Of a DNA stretch of 64,000 bases, positions 54,285-61,475 are shown piece after piece. Location: NCBI RefSeq assembly GCF_900114705.1, contig NZ_FOTW01000006.1:124001-188000 (forward strand), given 5' to 3'. A program made the translations under genes and the position numbers. The stretch comes from Rugamonas rubra (GTDB lineage: Bacteria > Pseudomonadota > Gammaproteobacteria > Burkholderiales > Burkholderiaceae_D). The first letter of the stretch is position 1, and each line of letters opens with the position of its first letter. The notes below the pieces were generated by a model, which did not search any database, had not been told where the DNA came from, and saw only the letters and a list, made by a program, of their open reading frames with translations.

Positions 54285-55823
54285 ATGAACCAGATGCTCA
54301 AAAAGCCGCGCCACCCGCGCGCCCTGCCGGAACAGTCCGAGTGGACCTTCGAACTGATCGAGCAGGCCCACGAGGAGATCCGCCGCGTCGCCGAGGCCTT
54401 CGGCCTGGACACCTACCCCAACCAGCTCGAGATCATCACCGCCGAGCAGATGATGGACGCCTACACCTCGGTCGGCATGCCGGTGTCCTACAACCACTGG
54501 TCGTTCGGCAAGCACTTCCTGTCCACCGAGAAGGGCTACAAGCGCGGCCAGATGGGCCTGGCCTACGAGATCGTCATCAACTCCAACCCCTGCATCGCCT
54601 ACCTGATGGAGGAGAACAGCCTGACCATGCAGGCGCTGGTGATCGCCCACGCCGCCTACGGCCACAACTCCTTCTTCAAGGGCAACTACCTGTTCCGCAC
54701 CTGGACCGACGCCGAGGCCATCGTCGACTACATGGTGTTCGCCAAGAACTACATCAGCGAATGCGAGCAGCGCCACGGCATCGACGCCGTCGAGCTGCTG
54801 CTCGACTCCTGCCACGCCATCCAGAACTACGGCGTCGACCGCTACAAGCGGCCGGCCAAGCTGTCGCTGGCGCAGGAGAACGCGCGGCAGAAGGAGCGCG
54901 AGGCCTACATGCAGTCGCAGATCAACGAGCTGTGGCGCACCCTGCCGCGCCGCGAGGAGGAGGAGGTCAACCGCCTGCAACCGCGCTTTCCGCCCGAGCC
55001 GGAGGAGAACCTGCTGTACTTCATCGAGAAGTACGCGCCCCTGCTCGAGCCCTGGCAGCGCGAGATGGTGCGCATCGTGCGCAAGATCAGCCAGTACTTC
55101 TACCCGCAGCGCCAGACCCAGGTGATGAACGAGGGCTGGGCCACCTTCTGGCACTACACCATATTGAACCAGCTGTACGACGAGGGCGTGGTGGGCGACG
55201 GCTTCATGATGGAGTTCCTCAAGAGCCACACCAACGTGGTCTACCAGCCGCCCGTCAACAGCCCCCACTACAGCGGCATCAACCCCTACGCGCTGGGCTT
55301 CGCCATGATGACGGACATCCGCCGCATCTGCGAGCACCCCACCGACGAGGACCGCGAATGGTTCCCCGCCATCGCCGGCAGCGACTGGCGCAAGGCGCTC
55401 GACTTCGCCATGCGCAACTTCAAGGACGAGAGCTTCATCGCCCAGTACCTGTCGCCCAAGCTGATCCGCGAGTTCCACCTGTTCGCCGTGCTCGACGACG
55501 ACAACAACGAGAAGCTGACCATCTCGGCCATCCACGACGAGCTCGGTTATCGTTACGTGCGCCAGCAACTGGCCGAGCAGTATAACCTTGGCAATCGCGA
55601 GCCCAACATCCAGGTCTGGTCGGTCAACACCCGCGACGACCGCGCGCTGACGCTGCGCCACACGCAGTTCCAGCGCCGGCCCTTGAACCAGCAGGCCAAC
55701 GAGGTGCTCAAGCACGTCGCCCGGCTGTGGGGCTTCGACGTCCACCTCGACACGGTGGCGCCGGACGGCGAGGTGCTCAGCACCATCGAATGCAAGCGCG
55801 AAAAGCGCAACCGCAACGGCTGA
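54285..55823 (+). CDS. spoVR: SpoVR-family protein (YcgB)
   Basis: 512 residues, the usual length. The name comes from a B. subtilis sporulation protein; in Gram-negatives the family travels with prkA and yeaH and its biochemical role is unknown. Recognisable blocks are FGLDTYPNQLEIITAEQMMD near residue 35, then MPVSYNHWSFGKHFLSTEKG, IVIAHAAYGHNSFFKGNYLF, QVMNEGWATFWHYTILNQLY and NSPHYSGINPYALGFAMMTD. Many conserved His and Glu residues suggest a metal site, but that is inference. It ends the operon and is followed by a strong GC hairpin. Confidence 0.95.
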   Translation: MNQMLKKPRHPRALPEQSEWTFELIEQAHEEIRRVAEAFGLDTYPNQLEIITAEQMMDAYTSVGMPVSYNHWSFGKHFLSTEKGYKRGQMGLAYEIVINSNPCIAYLMEENSLTMQALVIAHAAYGHNSFFKGNYLFRTWTDAEAIVDYMVFAKNYISECEQRHGIDAVELLLDSCHAIQNYGVDRYKRPAKLSLAQENARQKEREAYMQSQINELWRTLPRREEEEVNRLQPRFPPEPEENLLYFIEKYAPLLEPWQREMVRIVRKISQYFYPQRQTQVMNEGWATFWHYTILNQLYDEGVVGDGFMMEFLKSHTNVVYQPPVNSPHYSGINPYALGFAMMTDIRRICEHPTDEDREWFPAIAGSDWRKALDFAMRNFKDESFIAQYLSPKLIREFHLFAVLDDDNNEKLTISAIHDELGYRYVRQQLAEQYNLGNREPNIQVWSVNTRDDRALTLRHTQFQRRPLNQQANEVLKHVARLWGFDVHLDTVAPDGEVLSTIECKREKRNRNG

Positions 55824-55838
55824 TCCGGCCCCGCCACC

Positions 55839-55860
55839 GGCGCCGCCGCGCGGCGGCGCC
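55839..55860 (+). terminator. GC palindrome after spoVR
   Basis: A perfect 22-bp palindrome, GGCGCCGCCGC followed by GCGGCGGCGCC, starts 15 bases after the spoVR stop and is followed by a short CCCTCGTTT. Terminator-like, but the T tract is poor. Confidence 0.55.
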
Positions 55861-56343
55861 CCCTCGTTTACATCCTATATATATGCAAGTCGGCGCCGCG
55901 GCGCCGCTTGGCGTCGCGCTGGTATGCATGCTCGGCCCGCCGCGTCAACTTTTTTCGGCTCCGGAGGCCGCAGTATGTTCGGTAGAAATTTCGCCAATGC
56001 AACACTTTGCACCAAATTTTCCATTGCGTTTTGCAAAATGACATTGACATAATTCCGCGTTTTGCGATATCGGAAAACTAAGCGTCACTCTCGTCGAGGC
56101 CGCCCCAAAAACGTGCCGATTAGTCTTGCTTTTTGTTCTAGAACGGTGCAGATGGCCCGCAGAATAATTGGTCTTACACGGGCTAAACGCATGAAATTTA
56201 ACCGGTTTTAGGGATTAAAATTCTATGTAAAATCAAGAATTCGTATGTATAATTCGCCGACGTCCCGGATGCGGCTGTTGTTTTGCGTCGCCATTTTGGG
56301 GTTTAGTAGCAACAAAAAAGAGTTGGTATTGGAGAAAGCAGGC
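55861..56343 (+). promoter_or_regulatory. AT-rich tonB promoter region
   Basis: 483 bases without a gene. The stretch from about 55,960 is AT-rich. A perfect TATAAT lies at 56,248-56,253 with only a weak -35 (TGTAAA, 16-base spacer), 91 bases before the tonB ATG. GCGTTTTGC occurs twice, at 56,026-56,034 and 56,057-56,065, spaced 31 bases (three helical turns). The first copy is part of the palindrome TTTTGCAAAA (56,029-56,038). No Fur box resembling GATAATGATAATCATTATC is present. Confidence 0.55.
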
Positions 56344-57003
56344 ATGAATTTCACGCACAACGAGAAAAGCACCGGGAAGAACTTTACAGGCATTACCATT
56401 GTCGTTTTGTTGCACCTCCTGGTCGCTTATGGGATCGTGACAGGCTTGGGCAAACGCTTGGTCAGCAAGATGATCGAACCGGTTGAGACCAAGATCATCG
56501 AGGAGGTGAAACCACCTCCACCGAAGGAGTTGCCGCCGCCACCGCCACCGCCAGAGATGAAGGCACCTCCGCCGCCGTTCATCCCGCCAGTTGAGGTGAA
56601 TGTGCAGCAGCCGCCGCCGCCACAAAACACGATCGCCAACGCGACCAACGTGAAACCGGCGTCGAACGAACTGCAGAAAACGCCACCAGCTCAGCCGGCA
56701 GCCCCTCCAGGCCCGGCCAAATCGGTGCACGTTCCGGCGGTGTACGATTTCAACGCCTGCGCGAAACCAGAATGGCCTAAGTCATCGCTGCGCAACGAAG
56801 AAACCGGTACGGTAACCCTGCAATTCGTGGTCGGCGTCGACGGCCACGTGCTCGAATCCAAAGTACTGAAGTCGAGTGGCTTCCGCGACCTGGACAAGGC
56901 GGCAGCGGCAGGGATTAGCAAATGCAAATTCAAGCCGGGCATGACCGACGGCAAGGCAGAACAGTCGGTTACGCAAGTGCAATACGTTTGGACGCTGGAA
57001 TAA
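56344..57003 (+). CDS. tonB: TonB energy transducer
   Basis: 219 residues from the ATG at 56344 (MNFTHNEKSTG), with GGAG upstream; an ATG at 56,245 would add 33 residues that disturb the anchor. One transmembrane helix lies near the N-terminus (GITIVVLLHLLVAYGIVTGL, with His as in functional TonB). A Pro/Lys/Glu-rich periplasmic spanner follows (about 57-85, PPPP runs). The C-terminal TonB domain has TGTVTLQFVVGVDGHVLESK and SGFRDLDKAAAAGISKCKF. It transfers proton-motive energy from ExbB-ExbD to outer-membrane receptors. exbB follows after 81 bases. Confidence 0.95.
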   Translation: MNFTHNEKSTGKNFTGITIVVLLHLLVAYGIVTGLGKRLVSKMIEPVETKIIEEVKPPPPKELPPPPPPPEMKAPPPPFIPPVEVNVQQPPPPQNTIANATNVKPASNELQKTPPAQPAAPPGPAKSVHVPAVYDFNACAKPEWPKSSLRNEETGTVTLQFVVGVDGHVLESKVLKSSGFRDLDKAAAAGISKCKFKPGMTDGKAEQSVTQVQYVWTLE

Positions 57004-57084
57004 ACCGAGGCACACCCCGTCTCACCTAAGTTCGTTGTCAACCTACATTCAGCGATCTGATTATTTTATTAATTTGGAGGAAGC

Positions 57085-57987
57085 ATGTTTAAGAATACCC
57101 GTTTGTCCGCTGTACTGGCCGCTGTGCTGTTTTCGGTGACCGCAGCCACCGCCCTGGTAAGCGCCCCAGCCTTCGCTGACGCGCCAGCCGCGGCAGCCGC
57201 TTCGGCCCCAGCAGCCGCTCCGGCAGCGGATGCGGCAGCAGCAGCACCGGAAGCGTCGGCGCCAGCCGCCCACACGGAAAAAGAAGAAGTGGAAAACCCG
57301 TTCGGCTTCGAAGCGGTGTGGAACGGTGGTTTCGTCTCGCGCGGCACGCTGATCATCCTGTCGCTGATGTCGATGGGTTCGTGGTACATCATCGTCACCA
57401 AGCTGATCGACCAGATGAAGATCTTCAAACAGTCGAAAGAAACCTCGGCCAAGTTCTGGAAAGCCCCGTCGATCGCCGCCGGTTCGGCAGCCCTGAAAGA
57501 AGGCTCGCCTTTCCGCTTCATCGCTGAAAGCGGCACCAAGGCCACCGTGCACCACGACGGCGCCCTGCTGGAACAAATCGACCTGTCGACCTGGGTCACC
57601 ATGTCGATCCAGCGCGCCGTGGACAAAGTCCAGTCGCGTCTGCAAGACGGCCTGTCCTTCCTGGCCACCGTCGGTTCGACCGCACCGTTCATCGGTCTGT
57701 TCGGTACCGTTTGGGGTATCTACAACGCGCTGATCAACATCGGCATGACCGGTAACGCCTCGATCGACAAGGTCGCCGGCCCGGTCGGCGAAGCGCTGAT
57801 CATGACCGCCTTCGGCCTGTTCGTCGCCGTTCCTGCCGTGCTGGGTTACAACTGGCTGGTGCGTCGCAACAAATCGGCGATGGAAGATGTTCGCTCCTTC
57901 AGCGCCGACGTCCACTCGGTCCTGATCTCCGGCGCCATGTCGACCAGCGAAGCTGGCCGTGCAGCCGGCGCTAAAAAGATCGGATAA
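57085..57987 (+). CDS. exbB: ExbB proton channel subunit
   Basis: 300 residues with GGAGGA before the ATG. An N-terminal cleavable signal-like segment (VLAAVLFSVTAATALVSAPA) is followed by an Ala/Pro-rich periplasmic stretch of about 40 residues, longer than in E. coli ExbB. Three transmembrane helices follow, with LIILSLMSMGSWYIIVTKLI, then LSFLATVGSTAPFIGLFGTV and WGIYNALINIG, then EALIMTAFGLFVAVPAVLGY. It is the MotA/TolQ/ExbB-family proton channel pentamer energising TonB. exbD starts 5 bases after. Confidence 0.96.
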   Translation: MFKNTRLSAVLAAVLFSVTAATALVSAPAFADAPAAAAASAPAAAPAADAAAAAPEASAPAAHTEKEEVENPFGFEAVWNGGFVSRGTLIILSLMSMGSWYIIVTKLIDQMKIFKQSKETSAKFWKAPSIAAGSAALKEGSPFRFIAESGTKATVHHDGALLEQIDLSTWVTMSIQRAVDKVQSRLQDGLSFLATVGSTAPFIGLFGTVWGIYNALINIGMTGNASIDKVAGPVGEALIMTAFGLFVAVPAVLGYNWLVRRNKSAMEDVRSFSADVHSVLISGAMSTSEAGRAAGAKKIG

Positions 57988-57992
57988 TTGCC

Positions 57993-58421
57993 ATGTCGAT
58001 GTCCGTAGGCTCCGATAGCGGAGACGAAGATCAAGTCATGTCGGAAATCAACACGACGCCGCTCGTCGACATCATGTTGGTTCTGCTGATTATCTTCCTG
58101 ATCACGAGCCCGGTCGTTCTCAAACTGCAGAAAATCAAGCTGCCGGAAGAGACCAACCAGGTGATTCAGACCAAACCGGAAGATGTCAACATCGTTGTAA
58201 ACAAGGATGGCGACATCTACTGGAATCAGAAGAAAATGAAGGACACCAATGAGTTGTTCGATTTTCTGAAGGTGGAAGCAGTCAAGTTGCCTCAGCCGGA
58301 AGTGCACGTACGTGGCGACCAGGAAACACGCTACGAGTCCATCGGCAAGGTCATTTACACTACCCAGCGCGCTGGCATCCAGAAGGTCGGCTTCATCACC
58401 GAACCGCCTGACCGGGGTTGA
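57993..58421 (+). CDS. exbD1: ExbD, first copy
   Basis: 142 residues. A short cytoplasmic N-terminus with EINTTPLVDIMLVLLIIFLI holds the essential transmembrane Asp of the ExbD/TolR family. The periplasmic domain carries YESIGKVIYTTQRAGIQKVG near the end. It starts 5 bases after exbB. It shares the NxTPLxDxMLVL core with the second copy but differs through most of the periplasmic domain, so the two are old paralogues rather than a recent duplication. Confidence 0.95.
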   Translation: MSMSVGSDSGDEDQVMSEINTTPLVDIMLVLLIIFLITSPVVLKLQKIKLPEETNQVIQTKPEDVNIVVNKDGDIYWNQKKMKDTNELFDFLKVEAVKLPQPEVHVRGDQETRYESIGKVIYTTQRAGIQKVGFITEPPDRG

Positions 58422-58490
58422 TCCCCGTGCGTCCCCGGCCAAGCCATCGGCCCGGGGGCGCAGCCAGCCCCCTTCTTAAAAGGAAACACC

Positions 58491-58919
58491 ATGAGTATGA
58501 ATGTCGGTTCTCCCGCCGCAGGCGGCGATCCGGAACCAATGATGGAAATGAATATGACGCCCCTCATCGACGTGATGCTGGTGCTGATTATCATGTTGAT
58601 CATTACGATTCCTAAGGCCAACCATTCGGTGAACTTGAACATGCCGGTCGGCACCCCGCCGCCACCGACCAAGGATCCGGTCGTGGTGACCATCGACGTG
58701 GACTTCGACGGTACGATTCTGTGGGACAACGCGGTGATTCCTAGCCGTGCCGCCCTGGAAGCCAAACTGGTCGACGTCGCCGCGCAAGCGGACCAGCCGG
58801 AGGTGCATCTGCGTCCGAACAAGCTGGTGTCGTACAAGGTCGTCGCGGGCGTCATGGCTTCGGCCCAGCGCCTGGGTGTGACCAAGATTGGCCTGGTCGG
58901 CAACGAACAGTTCCAATAA
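58491..58919 (+). CDS. exbD2: ExbD, second copy
   Basis: 142 residues. MEMNMTPLIDVMLVLIIMLI carries the transmembrane Asp, and KVVAGVMASAQRLGVTKIGL matches the C-terminal family block. It begins 69 bases after exbD1. The tonB-exbB-exbD1-exbD2 order is known in Xanthomonas, where exbD2 is dispensable for iron uptake but needed for other traits. Its periplasmic domain differs from ExbD1, which would allow the two to serve different functions. Confidence 0.95.
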   Translation: MSMNVGSPAAGGDPEPMMEMNMTPLIDVMLVLIIMLIITIPKANHSVNLNMPVGTPPPPTKDPVVVTIDVDFDGTILWDNAVIPSRAALEAKLVDVAAQADQPEVHLRPNKLVSYKVVAGVMASAQRLGVTKIGLVGNEQFQ

Positions 58920-58950
58920 GACCGCAGCTGCGTCCCTTTATTTGAACGAT

Positions 58951-58969
58951 AGGCAGGATAGTCCTGCCT
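58951..58969 (+). terminator. Short hairpin after exbD2
   Basis: AGGCAGGA and TCCTGCCT form an 8-bp stem with a 3-nt loop, followed by ATTTCGCATTTT. It lies between exbD2 and the TPR gene and could be a partial terminator that lowers read-through. Confidence 0.55.
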
Positions 58970-59000
58970 ATTTCGCATTTTGATGAAAGAAAACTTCCCC

Positions 59001-60218
59001 ATGTCCAAGTTTCGTCTCGCTCATCTCGGCCTGGTAATGGCCGCCATTGGTTTCACCGCCGCCGCCCCGCTGGTCGGCCTGGGTTCGCTCGCCCACGCCG
59101 CCGACGCGGTGCGCGCCGAAGTAGGCAAGCCACTGCAGGAAGCACAGAAACTGGCACAGGCAGGCAAGAACAAGGAAGCGCTGGCCAAGCTGAAGGAAGC
59201 GGACGCCGTCGGCGGCAAGTCGCCCAACGAGGTCTACCTGATCGAGCGCACCCGCGCCTCGGCCGCCGCCGCGGCCGGCGACAACGACGCCGCCGCCCAC
59301 GCCTTCGAAGCGGTGATCAACTCCGGCAAGCTGTCCGCCGCCGAGGCACCGAAGTTCACCCAGGCCCTGGCCGGCATCTACTACCGCGCCAAGGACTATC
59401 CGAAGGCCATCACCTGGATCCAGCGCTCGCTGAAGGACGGCGAGAACCCGCAAATGCGCGAACTGCTGATCCAGACCTACTACATCAGCGGCAAGTACGC
59501 CGAGGCCGCCAAGGAACTGCAGGGCAAGGGCAACAGCGAGGCCCAGCTGCAAATGCTGGCCAACATCCAGCTGAAACAGAACGACAAGGCCGGCTACGTG
59601 CAGACCCTGGAAAAACTGGCCGGCTCCTATCCGAAGACCAGCTACTGGGCCGACCTGCTCAACCGCGTCACCGGCAAACCGGGCTTCTCCGGCACCCTGT
59701 CGCTCGACGTGCTGCGCCTGAAACTGGCCAACGGCCTGCTCAGCAAGCCGGGCGAGTACATGGAGATGAGCCAGCTGTCGCTGCAGTCCGGCAACGGCGC
59801 CGAGGCGCTGAAGATCATCGACCAGGGCTACAAAAAAGGCGTCCTGGGCGTCGGCTCGGACGCCGCGCGCCACCAGCGCCTGAAGGACCTGGCCGTGAAG
59901 ACCGCCGCCGAGGGCGAGGCCCACGCCGCCAAGCTGGAAGCCGAACTGTTGAAAAACAAGGACGCCGACGGCCTGAGCAACCTGGGCTTCGCCCTGGCCA
60001 GCGCCGGCAAGACCGACAAGGGCCTGGAGCTGATGACCCAGGCGACCAAGATGGACGGCGCCAAGCATCCGGACGATTTGAAGCTGCACCTGGGCATCGC
60101 CCAGGCGCAGGCCGGCAAGAAACCGGCCGCCCTGGCGACGCTGAAGAGCGTCAAGGGCAGCGACGGCGCGGCCGACCTGGCGCGCTACTGGACGCTGCAA
60201 ATCAACCACCCGATGTAA
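59001..60218 (+). CDS. Secreted/periplasmic TPR-repeat protein of the TonB cluster
   Basis: 405 residues from the ATG at 59001, chosen because a signal peptide then starts directly (MSKFRLAHLGLVMAAIGFTA, ending near LAHAAD). An ATG at 58,983 is possible; neither has a good ribosome site. After cleavage it is almost wholly helical, with TPR-like pairs such as AQKLAQAGKNKEALAKLKEA, AGIYYRAKDYPKAITWIQRS and AEAAKELQGKGNSEAQLQML. TPR proteins next to tonB-exb genes are known in other proteobacteria as TonB-complex accessories. Its partners are unknown. It ends before a strong terminator. Confidence 0.85.
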   Translation: MSKFRLAHLGLVMAAIGFTAAAPLVGLGSLAHAADAVRAEVGKPLQEAQKLAQAGKNKEALAKLKEADAVGGKSPNEVYLIERTRASAAAAAGDNDAAAHAFEAVINSGKLSAAEAPKFTQALAGIYYRAKDYPKAITWIQRSLKDGENPQMRELLIQTYYISGKYAEAAKELQGKGNSEAQLQMLANIQLKQNDKAGYVQTLEKLAGSYPKTSYWADLLNRVTGKPGFSGTLSLDVLRLKLANGLLSKPGEYMEMSQLSLQSGNGAEALKIIDQGYKKGVLGVGSDAARHQRLKDLAVKTAAEGEAHAAKLEAELLKNKDADGLSNLGFALASAGKTDKGLELMTQATKMDGAKHPDDLKLHLGIAQAQAGKKPAALATLKSVKGSDGAADLARYWTLQINHPM

Positions 60219-60271
60219 GCGTCCGCCCGCCCCCGCTCCGGCCCGCCGGCACGGGGACGTCGCACCGCCGA

Positions 60272-60304
60272 AGCGCGGTCTGCCTAGCGCAGACCGCGCT
60301 TTTT
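60272..60304 (+). terminator. Rho-independent terminator after the TPR gene
   Basis: AGCGCGGTCTGC pairs perfectly with GCAGACCGCGCT (5-nt loop) and runs into TTTT. It lies 53 bases after the TPR stop and separates the TonB cluster from ribF. Confidence 0.93.
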
Positions 60305-60380
60305 CAGCTTTTCGGGCCGCAAATGGGGCCCGAAACGCCGCGCCGGCCCCTTTGCGGGTGTGCTCCGGCCGAACAGACCG

Positions 60381-60386
60381 TATAAT
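60381..60386 (+). promoter_or_regulatory. -10 element for ribF-ileS
   Basis: A perfect TATAAT lies 35 bases upstream of the ribF ATG. No convincing -35 is seen at 16-18 bases, so it may need an activator. No FMN riboswitch fold was recognised between the terminator and ribF. Confidence 0.5.
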
Positions 60387-60421
60387 CCACCATTTAGCGA
60401 CAGTTTCCCCCCAAGATTCCC

Positions 60422-61393
60422 ATGAAGGTATTCCGCGGTCTCCCCAATGCAGCGGCGCGCGCGCCCTGCGCGCTCACCATCGGCAACTTCGACGGTGTCC
60501 ATCTCGGCCACCAGGCGCTGCTCGGCCGCGTCCGTGGCGCCGCCGACGCGCTCGGCCTGGAGGCCGCCGTGATGACCTTCGAGCCGCACCCGCGCGAATT
60601 CTTCGCCCAGCGCGCCGGCGACCTGTCGAAGGCGCCGCCGCGCATCGCCAACCTGCGCGACAAGCTGCAGTCGCTGGCCGACAACGGCATCGACCGCGTC
60701 ATCGTCGAGCACTTCTCGGCCCACTTCGCCGCGCTGACGCCGCAGCAGTTCACCGAGCAGGTGCTGGTCGAGGGCCTGCACGTCAAATGGCTGATGGTCG
60801 GCGACGACTTCTGCTACGGCGCCCGGCGCGCCGGCAACGTCGCCATGCTGCAGGAGGCCGGCCGCCACTACGGCTTCCACGTCGAGACGCTGCCCACCGT
60901 GATGAACGGCGGCGACCGCGTCTCCTCGTCGGCCGTGCGCGCCGCGTTGGCGGCCGGCGACTTCGGCCACGCCGAGCAGCTGCTGGGCCACCCCTACGCC
61001 ATCTCCGGCCATGTGATCCACGGCCAGAAACTGGGCCGCACGCTGGGCTTCCCGACCCTCAACCTGCGCGTGCCGCACCGCCCCGCCCTGGCCGGCATCT
61101 TCATCGTCCAGGTGCACGGCCTGGCCGCCGCGCCGCTGGCGGCCGTCGCCAGCCTGGGCGTGCGCCCCACCGTCGACGACAGCGGCCGCGTGCTGCTCGA
61201 GGTGCACCTGTTCGACTTCAACGCCAACTGCTACGGCAAGCAGGTGCGCGTCGAATTCCTGCACAAGCTGCGCGACGAGGAGAAGTACCACGACCTGGCG
61301 ACGCTGACCGCCGCCATCGAACGCGACTCGAACATGGCGCGCGAGTACTTCGAACAGCGCGCCGGCGCCGTCACCGCGACCGACCGAATTTGA
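60422..61393 (+). CDS. ribF: Bifunctional riboflavin kinase / FAD synthetase RibF
   Basis: 323 residues. The N-terminal FAD synthetase (nucleotidyltransferase) domain has [20 protein letters not shown] (HxGH-type motif) near residue 20, and [20 protein letters not shown] near 170. The C-terminal riboflavin kinase domain has [11 protein letters not shown] and [20 protein letters not shown]. It makes FMN and FAD from riboflavin. ileS follows after 82 bases, the widely conserved ribF-ileS pairing. Confidence 0.97.
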   Translation: MKVFRGLPNAAARAPCALTIGNFDGVHLGHQALLGRVRGAADALGLEAAVMTFEPHPREFFAQRAGDLSKAPPRIANLRDKLQSLADNGIDRVIVEHFSAHFAALTPQQFTEQVLVEGLHVKWLMVGDDFCYGARRAGNVAMLQEAGRHYGFHVETLPTVMNGGDRVSSSAVRAALAAGDFGHAEQLLGHPYAISGHVIHGQKLGRTLGFPTLNLRVPHRPALAGIFIVQVHGLAAAPLAAVASLGVRPTVDDSGRVLLEVHLFDFNANCYGKQVRVEFLHKLRDEEKYHDLATLTAAIERDSNMAREYFEQRAGAVTATDRI

Positions 61394-61475
61394 CCGCGCA
61401 GCAGCCACGCGCGCCGGCCATTTTCGACCACCCCGAACACACGATCCAAACAGCATATCCACCTTAAAGATAAAC

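Noticed and set aside
60305..60421. Possible FMN riboswitch upstream of ribF
   Set aside because: The interval is only about 115 bases, shows none of the conserved RFN-element blocks, and ribF-ileS units usually lack one.
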